Program-made: the position numbers and the translations under genes | Shown here: positions 24,414 through 33,028 of the stretch, one piece after another | Numbering within the stretch: position 1 is the first letter of the stretch | Layout: each line of letters starts with the position of its first letter | Notes under the pieces: model-generated | Told to the model about the DNA's origin: nothing | The model's input: the letters and a program-made list of their open reading frames with translations, nothing else | Database searches by the model: none | NCBI GenBank assembly: GCA_900540495.1 | Contig: UQGA01000012.1 | Coordinates: forward strand, 1-60,206 | Direction: 5' to 3' | DNA length: 60,206 nt | Origin: an uncultured Eubacteriales bacterium | Lineage (GTDB): Bacteria > Bacillota > Clostridia > Christensenellales > CAG-138

Positions 24414-24946
24414 TGGCCGCGCTTTCGATCGATCTGCCGCTCTCCATGGCGGATGTGCGCCGCCTGCGGGCGGGCGACACGGTGTTGCTCAGCGGCGAGC
24501 TGTATACCGCCCGGGACGCCGCGCATCGCCGCTTTGCGGCGCTGCTGGCGCGCGGCGAGCCGCTTCCCGTACCGCCGGGTTGCTGCATCTATTATGCGGG
24601 CCCCTGTCCCGCTGCGCCGGGGGAGGTCATCGGCCCGTGCGGACCGACGACGGGCGCGCGCATGGACGCCTATACCCCCGCCGTACTGGCGTACGGCGTC
24701 AACGCACTCATCGGCAAGGGACCGCTCGGGGCGGCGGTCGTGGCGGCCATGCGGGGCCGCGCCGTATATTTTGCGGCCACGGGCGGCGCGGGGATGCTGA
24801 TCGCATCCTGCGTGCGCGCCTGCGAGCCGGTCGCCTTTTTGGATCTTGGCGCGGAGGCCGTGTATCGCCTGCGCGTGGAGCAGATGCCCGTCATCGTCGC
24901 CATCGACGCAACGGGCGGGAACCTGTACGAAAACACCGGGAATTAG
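24413..24946 (+). CDS. Fumarate hydratase class I, beta subunit
   Basis: A 177-residue beta subunit matching the C-terminal swivelling domain of class I fumarases. Typical pieces are LRAGDTVLLSGELYTARDAAHRR, the CIYYAGPCPAAPGEVIGPCGPTTGARMDAYTP segment and MIGKGPLG-like LIGKGPLGAAVVAAMRGRAVYFAATGGAG, then FLDLGAEAVYRLRVEQMPVIVAID. It works as a heterodimer with the alpha subunit just upstream. The gene ends 12 bp before purA, which points to one transcript with purine genes. Confidence 0.94.
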   Translation: MAALSIDLPLSMADVRRLRAGDTVLLSGELYTARDAAHRRFAALLARGEPLPVPPGCCIYYAGPCPAAPGEVIGPCGPTTGARMDAYTPAVLAYGVNALIGKGPLGAAVVAAMRGRAVYFAATGGAGMLIASCVRACEPVAFLDLGAEAVYRLRVEQMPVIVAIDATGGNLYENTGN

Positions 24947-24958
24947 AGGAGGAACAGC

Positions 24959-26233
24959 ATGAGCAACTGTGCGATTGTCGGCATCAACTGGGGCGACGAG
25001 GGAAAGGGGCGCATGGTCGATCTGATCGCGCGGGATTACGACATCGTCGTGCGCTATCAGGGCGGCAACAACGCCGGCCATACCGTCATCAACGAATACG
25101 GGAAGTTTGCGCTGCACCTGTTGCCCTCCGGGATCTTTCATCGTGGCACGGTCAACCTGCTGGGCAATGGCGTGGTGGTGGACATCGAGCGGCTGATTGA
25201 GGAGATGGAGGACGTGCGCGCAAAGGGCGTGCATATCGGGCCGGACAACCTGCTTGTCAGCGACCGGGCGCCCATCGTGTTCCCGTTCCACCGCGATCAG
25301 GATGCGCTGGAGGAGGCGCGCCTCAAGGACGCCAAATACGGCTCCACCAAGCGCGGCATTGCGCCGGTCTACAGCGACAAGTATCAGAAAAAGACCATCA
25401 TGCTGGGGGACCTGTTCTATCCGGACTATTTTGAGCAGCGCCTGCGCGGCGTGCTGGAGTGGAAAAATCTGACCATCGAGCATGTGTACGGCGCGACGCC
25501 GTACCGGTTTTCGGACATGCTCGACTGGGCGCGCACCTATGGCGAAAAGCTCCGCCCGTACATCTGCGACGTGGGGAAATACCTGCGCGAAGCCCAGCGC
25601 GCGGGCAAGCGTGTGCTCTTTGAGGCGCAGCTCGGCGCGCTCAGGGACATCGACTTTGGCATCTATCCGTATACCTCGTCCTCTTCGCCGGTGGCTGCCT
25701 ATGCGCCCGTGGGCGCCGGCGCGCCCGGGACGAAGCTGGACGAAGTGATCGGCGTGGTCAAGGCGTATTCCACCTGCGTGGGGGAAGGCCCTTTCACGGC
25801 GGAATGGTTCGGCGAGGAGGCTGATCGCCTGCGGGAGGCGGGCGCGGAGTATGGCGCGGCAACGGGCCGCCCCCGCCGCGTCGGGCCGCTCGATCTGGTC
25901 GCCACACGCTACGGCGTCGTCATGCAGGCCGCCACGGCCATTGCGCTCACAAAGCTTGACATCCTCTCCTATATGGAGCGCATCCCCGTTTGTACGCGCT
26001 ATCGGATCGACGGCGTGGAAACGGAGGATTTCCCGTATCCGGCCGCACTGCCGGCGGCAGAGCCCGTGTACGAATACCTGCCGGGCTGGGGCTGCGATAT
26101 CGGCGGCGCGCGTAGCTTTTCCGCATTGCCCAAGGCTGCGCAGGACTACGTAACGTTCGTGGAGGAGCGCATCGGCGCGCCCGTGCGGTATGTGTCCGTG
26201 GGCGCCGACCGCGATGCGATCATCCTTCGCTGA
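24959..26233 (+). CDS. purA: Adenylosuccinate synthetase
   Basis: A 424-residue GTP-dependent enzyme joining IMP and aspartate to adenylosuccinate, the first committed step to AMP. The N-terminal GDEGKG motif is at residues 12-17, followed by GGNNAGHTV, the family segment DNLLVSDRAPIVFPFHRDQD, GSTKRGIAPVYSDK, and ARTYGEKLRPYI. C-terminal GWGCDIGGARSF and PVRYVSVGADRDAIILR match the clostridial form. SD is AGAGGAGGAACAGC. It is directly followed by purB, the next enzyme of the pathway. Confidence 0.98.
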   Translation: MSNCAIVGINWGDEGKGRMVDLIARDYDIVVRYQGGNNAGHTVINEYGKFALHLLPSGIFHRGTVNLLGNGVVVDIERLIEEMEDVRAKGVHIGPDNLLVSDRAPIVFPFHRDQDALEEARLKDAKYGSTKRGIAPVYSDKYQKKTIMLGDLFYPDYFEQRLRGVLEWKNLTIEHVYGATPYRFSDMLDWARTYGEKLRPYICDVGKYLREAQRAGKRVLFEAQLGALRDIDFGIYPYTSSSSPVAAYAPVGAGAPGTKLDEVIGVVKAYSTCVGEGPFTAEWFGEEADRLREAGAEYGAATGRPRRVGPLDLVATRYGVVMQAATAIALTKLDILSYMERIPVCTRYRIDGVETEDFPYPAALPAAEPVYEYLPGWGCDIGGARSFSALPKAAQDYVTFVEERIGAPVRYVSVGADRDAIILR

Positions 26234-26235
26234 CG

Positions 26236-27660
26236 GTGGCCGCCATGAAGGACCGGTACGAAAACCCCCTCTGTGCGCGCTATGCCGGCGAGCGGATGCA
26301 GCGCCTGTTCTCGCCCGATACGCGGTTCCGGACGTGGCGCAGGCTCTGGACGGAGCTGGCGCGCGCCGAGCACGCCCTGGGCCTGCCGGTGACGGAGGCG
26401 CAGGTGGACGAGCTTGCCGCCCACATCGACGACGAGATCGATTATGCCGCCGTGGAAGCGCGCGAGCGCGAGGTGCGGCACGACGTGATGGCGCATGTCT
26501 ACGCCTATGGCCTTTGCTGTCCTGGCGCAGCCGGCATCATCCATCTGGGGGCGACGAGCTGCTATGTCACCGACAATGCGGATTTGATCCTTTACCGGGA
26601 CGCGCTGCGCCTCATCCGAGCGGAGATGGTCGCGGTGCTGCGCGCGCTCAAGGCGTTTGCCTGGCGGTACCGTTCGCTGCCGACGCTCGGCTATACGCAT
26701 TTTCAGCCCGCACAGCCCGTGACGGTGGGCAAGCGCGCGTGCCTCTGGATGCAGGATCTCCTGCTCGACCTGGAGGAGCTGGACGCGGTGCTCGCATCCA
26801 TGCGCTTCCTCGGCTGTCGGGGCACGACCGGAACGGAGGCCAGCTTTCTGGAGCTTTTTGACGGCGACGGCGGGAAGGTCGATGAGATGAATCGCCGCCT
26901 TGCCGCTGCTTTTGGCTTTGACCGCTGCTATGCCGTCTGCGGACAGACGTACCCGCGCAAACTCGACAGCCGGATTCTTGCGGCGCTCTCCTCCGTCGCA
27001 CAGAGCGCGCACCGCTTTGCCACCGACGTCCGCCTGCTGCAACACGACCGGCAGGTGGAGGAGCCCTTCGGCGAGAACCAGATCGGCTCTTCGGCCATGG
27101 CCTACAAGCGCAACCCCATGCGCTCGGAGCGCATCTGTTCGCTTGCGCGCCTTGTCATGGCCGGCGCCGCGAACGCGCCGATGACCGCGAGCGTACAGTG
27201 GTTTGAACGCACGCTGGACGATTCCGCCAACCGCCGCGTCTCTTTGCCGGAGGCGTTCCTTGCAACCGATGCGGCGCTGCGCGCCATGGCGGATGTGGCG
27301 GGGGGCCTGCGCGTCAACGAGCGCGTCGTTGCACGCGCCATGATGGAATATCTGCCGTTTCTTGCCACGGAGAATCTGCTCATGGAGGGCGTGCGGCGCG
27401 GGGGCGACCGGCAGGCGCTGCACGAGGTCATCCGCCGGCATTCGATGGCGGCGGCGCAGCGGATGAAGGAGGGCGAACCGTGCGACCTGCTCGACCGGCT
27501 TGCCGCCGATCCGGCGTTCCCGCTCGACGGCGCGCAGATTCGCGCCATGCTCGATCCGGTAGCGTTTACCGGCCGGGCCGCCGAGCAGACGGAGGCGTTC
27601 CTCGCCTCGCTGGATCTGGATGCACAGGAGGCGGCGGCCATGCAGCCGCTCGCCGTATAG
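26236..27660 (+). CDS. purB: Adenylosuccinate lyase
   Basis: A 474-residue fumarase/aspartase-superfamily lyase that cleaves adenylosuccinate to AMP and SAICAR to AICAR, releasing fumarate both times. The signature is GENQIGSSAMAYKRNPMRSERICSLAR (SSxMPxKxNxxxxE-type loop); IHLGATSCYVTDNADLIL, LGYTHFQPAQPVTVGKRA and the mobile-loop serine in IGSSAM agree. It starts at GTG 26236 two bases after purA, or alternatively at ATG 26245; no strong SD is present, suggesting coupling to purA. Confidence 0.97.
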   Translation: MAAMKDRYENPLCARYAGERMQRLFSPDTRFRTWRRLWTELARAEHALGLPVTEAQVDELAAHIDDEIDYAAVEAREREVRHDVMAHVYAYGLCCPGAAGIIHLGATSCYVTDNADLILYRDALRLIRAEMVAVLRALKAFAWRYRSLPTLGYTHFQPAQPVTVGKRACLWMQDLLLDLEELDAVLASMRFLGCRGTTGTEASFLELFDGDGGKVDEMNRRLAAAFGFDRCYAVCGQTYPRKLDSRILAALSSVAQSAHRFATDVRLLQHDRQVEEPFGENQIGSSAMAYKRNPMRSERICSLARLVMAGAANAPMTASVQWFERTLDDSANRRVSLPEAFLATDAALRAMADVAGGLRVNERVVARAMMEYLPFLATENLLMEGVRRGGDRQALHEVIRRHSMAAAQRMKEGEPCDLLDRLAADPAFPLDGAQIRAMLDPVAFTGRAAEQTEAFLASLDLDAQEAAAMQPLAV

Positions 27661-27701
27661 GAAGGCCCGTCACAGGGCGGGAAGATCGGAGGGCAGGTAT
27701 C

Positions 27702-28682
27702 ATGCGCCAGTTGTGTGGAATTCTATCGGAACGGCTGCGGCGTGGCGAGCGCGCGGTGCTTGCTACGGTGTTGAAAACGGCGGGCAGCGTGCCCCGCACG
27801 ACCGGGGCGGCAATGGCCGTGTTTGCGGACGGGTTTTCCGGCACGGTCGGCGGCGGCGCCGTGGAGTTTGGCGCGCTTGCCGTGGCGCGTTCCCTGTTGC
27901 CGGGCGGGGAAAGCCTGGTCAAAACCTTTTCCAACATGCCGGACGAGGCGGGCGACGGCTGCTGCTGCGGCGGCCGGGTCACGGTGCTGTTCCAGCCGCT
28001 CGGCCCCGATGACGCCGCGTTTTTTGCACGTGCGGCTGCCCTTGCCGGCGGCGGCGAGCCGGCGTTTCTCGTGCGCCGCATCGTGGACGGCCGCGTGGCG
28101 GGACTTGCGCTGCATACGGCGTCGTCCCCCTGCGCCTGGTGCGCGCCGCATGGGCGCGCGGCTAGCTGCGTTGAACAGCCGGACGGCGCGGCGCTGCTGA
28201 CAGAACCGATCGCCGGGGCAGTGCGCGTGTACCTGTTCGGCGCGGGCCACGTGGCGCGCTGCCTTGCGCCGGAGCTGGTGCGGGTGGGGTTTGATCTGAC
28301 CGTCATCGATGCGCGCGAGACGCTGCTCATGGGCGAAGGCTTTTCCTGCGCGCGCGAGCGCCTGCTGGAGGACCCGGTGGCGGCCGCCGGGCGGCTGGCG
28401 TTCGGCAGCAACGACTACGCCGTGGTCATGGCCAGCAACCATGAGACGGATTTTGCCATCCTCGGGCAACTGCTGCAAAAGCGGCCGGGGTATATCGGCT
28501 GCATCGGCAGCCGCCGCAAGCTCGCCATGGCGCGCGAGCGTCTGGCGGCCGCCGGCGTGGACGGCGATGAGTTTGCTGCGCGGGTACACGCGCCGATCGG
28601 TCTGCCGATCAAGGCCGAAACCCCGGAGGAGATAGCGGTCAGCATTGCGGCGGAAATGATTCTCTTCCGTGCCGAGCACTGA
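27702..28682 (+). CDS. xdhC: XdhC/CoxI family molybdenum-hydroxylase maturation factor
   Basis: A 326-residue XdhC/CoxI protein. The N-terminal XdhC/CoxI domain has VLATVLKTAGSVPRTTGAAMAV, VGGGAVEFGALA and CCCGGRVTVLFQPL; the C-terminal Rossmann domain has VYLFGAGHVARCLAPELVRVGFDLTVIDAR and the family sequence YIGCIGSRRKLAMARERL ending in APIGLPIKAETPEEIAVSIAAEMI. Relatives bind molybdenum cofactor and insert it, with its terminal sulfur, into xanthine dehydrogenase-type enzymes. No such dehydrogenase is in the window. It lies 41 bp after purB, consistent with purine metabolism. SD is GGAGGGC. Confidence 0.93.
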   Translation: MRQLCGILSERLRRGERAVLATVLKTAGSVPRTTGAAMAVFADGFSGTVGGGAVEFGALAVARSLLPGGESLVKTFSNMPDEAGDGCCCGGRVTVLFQPLGPDDAAFFARAAALAGGGEPAFLVRRIVDGRVAGLALHTASSPCAWCAPHGRAASCVEQPDGAALLTEPIAGAVRVYLFGAGHVARCLAPELVRVGFDLTVIDARETLLMGEGFSCARERLLEDPVAAAGRLAFGSNDYAVVMASNHETDFAILGQLLQKRPGYIGCIGSRRKLAMARERLAAAGVDGDEFAARVHAPIGLPIKAETPEEIAVSIAAEMILFRAEH

Positions 28683-28690
28683 GGGGCGGG

Positions 28691-28740
28691 GCAAACAAAA
28701 CGGATCGAGGCGGCGCATGGCATGCGCCGCCTCGTTTGCC
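28691..28740. terminator. Bidirectional terminator hairpin
   Basis: A perfect 13-bp stem CGAGGCGGCGCAT/ATGCGCCGCCTCG with a 3-nt loop is framed by GCAAAC at left and GTTTGC at right, which extend the symmetry. It lies between convergent xdhC and the glycosyltransferase gene. Confidence 0.75.
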
Positions 28741-28763
28741 TCCCGACACCGGTTACGCTTTCG

Positions 28764-29939
28764 TCAGAGCTGTCCGCGCTTTTTCTGCGCGATCAGCCGT
28801 TCATAGCGCCCGAGCGCCTGGTCGATGACCCGGTCCCACGGCAAATACAGCGCCTTGTGGGCGCGCTCGCCGAGCGCATGCAGCCATTCCGGCGGCGCGG
28901 CAAGCGCCTGCCGGAGGACGGCGAACAGGCTTTCGGCGCTGTCGTCGCAGAGCAGACCGCTTTCCCCGTCCACAACGGATTCAGCAGGCGCGCCGCCGCG
29001 TGTGACGACGCTTGCCGTGTGCATGGCCGCCGCCTCATGTACGACCATGCCGGACGTATCGTACAGCGACGGGAACACGAACAGCGACGCAGCCTGATAC
29101 AGTCCGTTGAGCAGGTCGTCCTCGTGGAGATGGCCGGTGAACACCGTGCGTGCCGTAAGCCCGAACGTTTCCGCCTTTTCGCGGATGGCGCGTTCGTCCG
29201 GCCCCTGCCCGGCCAGCACCAGCCGGAAGGCCACGCCCTCCTGCTGCAGCATTCTGGCGGCCTCGAGGATGTGCAGGATATTTTTCTTCCAGTTGAGCTG
29301 GCCGCAGTAGAAAAGTACCGGCACGTCCTCCGGCAGTTGGAAGCGCGCGCGCGCGGCGGCCAGGTTCTCCGGCCGGGGCGCATTGTCCGGCGTGCCGTTC
29401 GGCATGATGACGATATCGCCCCGATAGCCGTATTCGCGCAGCGTGTCGGCCGAGTTGCGGCTGACCGTCCACACCTCGTCGCACTTTTCGTAGAAGGATA
29501 CGACGTATTTGACGCCGAGGTCTGCCAGCACCTCCTGTTTTACGATCTTGTAGAAGTCGTCGTAATACTTGGAGTGAAATGTACCGATCAGGGGGATATC
29601 GCGCCGGCGGGACAGGCGCAGTGCCTCCTGCCCGGCGATGAACGGGCTGTGTGCATGCACGATGTCGAGCGGGATCATGCCGATGCGCGCGCCATAATGC
29701 GCGTCAAAAAGCGGGATGCCGGTCTGATACTGCTTTTGCAGCGGCACGTTGCGTGCGGAAAAATCCACGAGCTCAAACGGATACCCGCCGCGATAGCCGG
29801 TGTCGGCCATCGGGGCGATGACGTAGCATTCGTGGCCCTTTTGTGCGATGTAGTTGGCATAGTTGTTGACCACGCGGCCGACGCCGTCCACGATGGGGTA
29901 GAAGGTGTCGGAAAGTTCGCCGATATGCAGGACGATCAC
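28764..29939 (-). CDS. GT4 family glycosyltransferase
   Basis: A 391-residue glycosyltransferase with two Rossmann-like halves (GT-B fold). The N-terminal half starts HIGELSDTFYPIVDGVGRVVNNYANYI, resembling glycolipid and cell-envelope GT4 enzymes, and includes VHAHSPFIAGQEALRLSRR. The C-terminal half has VLFYCGQLNWKKNI and the donor-binding E-x7-E region FPSLYDTSGMVVHEAAAM. The start is a GTG at 29939 immediately after GGAGGAGC; upstream codons in frame lack similarity and would run into the recA terminator. It may make a diacylglycerol glycolipid, but acceptor and donor cannot be fixed. Confidence 0.9.
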   Translation of the reverse strand: MIVLHIGELSDTFYPIVDGVGRVVNNYANYIAQKGHECYVIAPMADTGYRGGYPFELVDFSARNVPLQKQYQTGIPLFDAHYGARIGMIPLDIVHAHSPFIAGQEALRLSRRRDIPLIGTFHSKYYDDFYKIVKQEVLADLGVKYVVSFYEKCDEVWTVSRNSADTLREYGYRGDIVIMPNGTPDNAPRPENLAAARARFQLPEDVPVLFYCGQLNWKKNILHILEAARMLQQEGVAFRLVLAGQGPDERAIREKAETFGLTARTVFTGHLHEDDLLNGLYQAASLFVFPSLYDTSGMVVHEAAAMHTASVVTRGGAPAESVVDGESGLLCDDSAESLFAVLRQALAAPPEWLHALGERAHKALYLPWDRVIDQALGRYERLIAQKKRGQL

Positions 29940-29998
29940 GCTCCTCCAGAATGATGATGGGCCGATGCCGCAGCAGCGGTGCATCGAGGGCTTACCGG

Positions 29999-30035
29999 TA
30001 AAAAACGCCCGCGGGCGGGATGCCGGGCGCGGGCG
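29999..30035 (-). terminator. recA terminator
   Basis: On the minus strand an 8-bp stem CGCCCGCG/CGCGGGCG with a 14-nt loop is followed directly by TTTTTT. It lies about 50 bp after the recA stop codon. Confidence 0.8.
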
Positions 30036-30081
30036 GATAGCGGCAGGGGAGGGGGGACGCTCTGAGCGGAACCGCCTTCCG

Positions 30082-31152
30082 TTACCGGTCGAGGGGGGCG
30101 TCCGCAGGCGCGCCCGTGCGGGCCTGACGCCGGGCTTCGGCTTCGGCCTGCGCCTTTGCGCGCTCGGCCTCGAGCTCTGCGCGAACCTTCGCATCGATCT
30201 CGGCGGCCAGCTCCGGGTTGTCCTTGAGGAAGAGGCGTGCGTTGTCGCGCCCCTGCGCCATGCGCATCTCCCCATAGGAGAACCATGCGCCGGACTTGAT
30301 GATGATGCGATGCGCCACCGCCATATCGAGCAGCGACCCTTCGCGCGAGATGCCCTCGCCATAGATCATGTCGAATTCGGCGGTCTTGAACGGCGGCGCC
30401 ACCTTGTTCTTGACGACCTTGACGCGCGTGCGGTTGCCGACGATTTCGGTGCCGTTCTTGATCGGGTCGCCACGCCGCACGTCCAGCCGGATGGAGGCAT
30501 AGAACTTGAGCGCCTTGCCGCCGGTGGTCGTCTCCGGATTGCCGTAGACAACGCCGACCTTTTCGCGCAGTTGATTGATGAAGATGACGATGGTATTGGA
30601 CTTAGAGATGGCGCCCGCCAGTTTGCGCAGCGCCTGCGACATGAGCCGCGCCTGCAAACCGACGTGGGAATCGCCCATATCGCCTTCGATTTCCGCCTTT
30701 GGCACGAGGGCGGCCACGGAGTCCACGACCACTATGTCGATTGCCCCGCTGCGTACAAGCGCTTCGGTAATCTCCAGCGCCTGCTCGCCCGTGTCGGGCT
30801 GCGAAACGTACAGGTCGTCCACCCGCACGCCGAGGCTTTCCGCATAGACGGGGTCGAGCGCATGCTCCGCGTCGATGAACGCGGCGGTACCCCCCTCCTT
30901 TTGAGCCTGGGCGACCACGTGCAGCGCAATGGTGGTCTTGCCGGAGGATTCCGGCCCGTAGATCTCCACGATCCTGCCGCGGGGGATGCCGCCGACGCCA
31001 AGCGCATAGTCGAGTTCGATGCAGCCGGTGGAAACGACGGACACGGCGATTTTAGCGCCAGCGTCGCCAAGCTTCATGATCGCACCCTTGCCAAACTGTT
31101 TTTCGATTTGACCGAGCGCGATTTCCAGCGCTTTTTCCTTTTCCATGCCCAT
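30082..31152 (-). CDS. recA: Recombinase RecA
   Basis: A 356-residue RecA, forming filaments on single-stranded DNA for homologous recombination and for LexA self-cleavage. Walker A GPESSGKT is at residues 66-73; VVDSVAALVPKAEIEGDMGDSHVGLQARLMSQALRKL and the L2 loop GVVYGNPETTTGGKALKFYAS are intact. The C-terminal tail is Ala/Arg/Gln-rich rather than acidic (AKAQAEAEARRQARTG). SD GGAGGAAGGG lies upstream. Expression is under a LexA box placed between -35 and -10. Confidence 0.99.
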   Translation of the reverse strand: MGMEKEKALEIALGQIEKQFGKGAIMKLGDAGAKIAVSVVSTGCIELDYALGVGGIPRGRIVEIYGPESSGKTTIALHVVAQAQKEGGTAAFIDAEHALDPVYAESLGVRVDDLYVSQPDTGEQALEITEALVRSGAIDIVVVDSVAALVPKAEIEGDMGDSHVGLQARLMSQALRKLAGAISKSNTIVIFINQLREKVGVVYGNPETTTGGKALKFYASIRLDVRRGDPIKNGTEIVGNRTRVKVVKNKVAPPFKTAEFDMIYGEGISREGSLLDMAVAHRIIIKSGAWFSYGEMRMAQGRDNARLFLKDNPELAAEIDAKVRAELEAERAKAQAEAEARRQARTGAPADAPLDR

Positions 31153-31202
31153 GCGTGATACCGTCCCTTCCTCCCGAAATAGCCAAAACAGCCGACGTTA
31201 AA

Positions 31203-31231
31203 AGTATATCACGAACATTCGTTCGTTTCAA
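31203..31231 (-). promoter_or_regulatory. recA promoter with LexA (SOS) box
   Basis: On the minus strand TTGAAA (31226-31231) and TATACT (31203-31208) are exactly 17 bp apart. A perfect Firmicutes SOS box CGAAC-N4-GTTCG occupies 31212-31225, inside that spacer. LexA bound there would block RNA polymerase. The same bases encode the last residues of CinA, whose stop codon is at 31209-31211. Confidence 0.92.
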
Positions 31232-32486
31232 GCACTATTGATTGCGCGGCCGGCAGGCCGAGCAACTGCCGCCGCAGAAGATCGAGCGCATGCAGGACGG
31301 CAAGGGTTCTTACGCGCGCACGGTCGCCGCTCAGGCGCAGTTCCGCCACCTGCGTACACCCGGCTGCGGAGAGCGCCGCATAAACCAGGCCCACCGGCTT
31401 GTCCGGCGTACCGCCGTCCGGCCCGGCAATGCCGGTCGTAGCAAGTGCATATGTTGCACCGGCGGCGGTGCGCATACCCTCTGCCATCTCCCGCGCGCAG
31501 GCGGCGCTGACGGCGCCCTGTGTAGCGAGCGTTTGCGGCGAAACGCCCAGCCGGCGTACTTTCGCGTCGTTTGCATAGGTGACGTCGCCCTCGAGAAAGC
31601 ATGCCGAACAGCCGGGCACGTCCACGATGGCGGAGGCGAGCTGCCCGCCCGTGCAGCTCTCGGCGACGGCCAGCGTTTCGCCGCGTTCGCAGAGCAGGCG
31701 CACGCAAAGCGCCGGCAACGGTTCGCCGTCGGTGCTGTACAGGACGGGGCCAAGCCGCCGGGCGATTTCCTCGATCATGGGGGCGACAAGCCGTTTCCCC
31801 TCCGCCTCGTCGCGGCATTGGGCGGTGATGCGGAGCGTGACCTCGCCGGTCTTGACGTAGGGGGCAACGGTCGGGTTGGTCTGCGCGGAGATGATGTCGC
31901 GGATGCGATAGGTCAGTTCCGATTCCCCCATGCCGAAAAAGCGCAGCTCGCGCGAGTAGAGGCGCACGCCGCTGCGACGCTCCAGGTAGGGCAGCACATG
32001 GTTGGTAAACATGGGATACAGCTCGCGCGGCGGGCCGGGCAGCAGGATGGCCGCCTTGCCGCCGGCTTCCATGATGCAGCCGGGCGCCGTGCCGTTCGGG
32101 TTGGGGAGGATGATGCCGCCGCGCGGGAAGCGCGCCTGCTTGAGGTTGTTGGGCGTCATCTCGCGGCCGATGGAGGTAAAATAGGCGCGTAGGCGCGCCT
32201 CCTCCTCCGGCACGGGATCGAGCGGGATGTTCAGCGCGGCAGCCACGGTTTCCTTGGTCAGGTCGTCGTCAGTGGGTCCGAGACCGCCGGTGAACAGCAC
32301 CACGTCCGCGCGCGCAAGCGCCTCGCGCACGGCCCCGGTCAGGCGGGCGGGGTTGTCGCCCACGGTGACCTGATAGAACGCCTGATATCCGAGCGGCGCC
32401 AGATGCCGGGCGATAAACTGTGCGTCGGTGTTGACAACCTGCCCCATGAGCAGCTCCGTGCCGACGGATACGATCTCTGCGATCAT
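31209..32486 (-). CDS. cinA: Competence/damage-inducible protein CinA
   Basis: A 425-residue CinA. The N-terminal MoaB/MogA-like domain (1-170) has IVSVGTELLMGQVVNTDAQFIAR and FTGGLGPTDDDLTKETVA; the C-terminal domain (about 260-415) has the nicotinamide mononucleotide deamidase motif AESCTGGQLASAIVDVPGCS and ATTGIAGPDGGTPDKPVGLVY. It is linked to pyridine nucleotide repair and, by context, to recA. The ATG overlaps the pgsA stop as ATGA. Its last codons contain the recA LexA box. Confidence 0.97.
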   Translation of the reverse strand: MIAEIVSVGTELLMGQVVNTDAQFIARHLAPLGYQAFYQVTVGDNPARLTGAVREALARADVVLFTGGLGPTDDDLTKETVAAALNIPLDPVPEEEARLRAYFTSIGREMTPNNLKQARFPRGGIILPNPNGTAPGCIMEAGGKAAILLPGPPRELYPMFTNHVLPYLERRSGVRLYSRELRFFGMGESELTYRIRDIISAQTNPTVAPYVKTGEVTLRITAQCRDEAEGKRLVAPMIEEIARRLGPVLYSTDGEPLPALCVRLLCERGETLAVAESCTGGQLASAIVDVPGCSACFLEGDVTYANDAKVRRLGVSPQTLATQGAVSAACAREMAEGMRTAAGATYALATTGIAGPDGGTPDKPVGLVYAALSAAGCTQVAELRLSGDRARVRTLAVLHALDLLRRQLLGLPAAQSIVLETNECS

Positions 32487-33028
32487 GCGCGATGCACCAC
32501 CTTCCGGTTTTTGTAGAGATAATCGACGAGCGACCAGACCGTCAGTACCAGCGCAGCGTAGAGCACGATGCGGTCCATCGGTATGCCGATCCGGCAAAAT
32601 ACGGGGTTGTCGAGCAGGATCAGCACCACCGCGATGCATTGCAGCAGCGTCTTGCTCTTGCCGATCCGGCCGGCAGCGATCACCGTGCCGTTTTCGGCCG
32701 CAACGAGCCGGAACGCGCTGATGATGAACTCCCGCCCGACGAAAATGAACGTCAGCAGCGGCGCGATATCGCCCGTACCCGTGAGCATGATGAAGGCGCC
32801 GCATACGAGGAGCTTGTCGGCCATCGGGTCGAGCAGCTTGCCAAAGTCCGTAACGAGGCCGTACCTGCGCGCATACCAGCCGTCGAACAGGTCGGTCAGC
32901 GCCGCGATGGTGAAGACCACGGCGGCAAGCACATTCCACCATGGCAGCACGGCGTCGAGATAGAAGCAGGCCACAAACACGGGCACAAGGCACATGCGCA
33001 GCAGCGTCAGGCGGTTCGGCAGATTCAT
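32483..33028 (-). CDS. pgsA: CDP-diacylglycerol-glycerol-3-phosphate phosphatidyltransferase
   Basis: A 181-residue membrane enzyme making phosphatidylglycerol phosphate from CDP-diacylglycerol and glycerol 3-phosphate. The CDP-alcohol phosphotransferase signature is complete: DG at 49-50, AR at 53-54, G63, D67 and D71. About four to five hydrophobic helices are visible (for example MCLVPVFVACFYLDAVL and VVLILLDNPVF). The gene overlaps rimO upstream and cinA downstream by ATGA junctions, so the operon is translated as a coupled unit. Confidence 0.96.
   Translation of the reverse strand: MNLPNRLTLLRMCLVPVFVACFYLDAVLPWWNVLAAVVFTIAALTDLFDGWYARRYGLVTDFGKLLDPMADKLLVCGAFIMLTGTGDIAPLLTFIFVGREFIISAFRLVAAENGTVIAAGRIGKSKTLLQCIAVVLILLDNPVFCRIGIPMDRIVLYAALVLTVWSLVDYLYKNRKVVHRA

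Noticed and set aside
30082..30362. Long N-terminal extension of the glycosyltransferase into recA
   Set aside because: The extension overlaps the end of recA and its terminator and has no glycosyltransferase similarity; GTG 29939 with GGAGGAGC fits better.
32487..32993. N-terminal extension of cinA
   Set aside because: The frame is open, but the MoaB-like domain begins at ATG 32486, which overlaps the pgsA stop as ATGA; the extension is antiparallel to nothing useful and overlaps pgsA in another frame.
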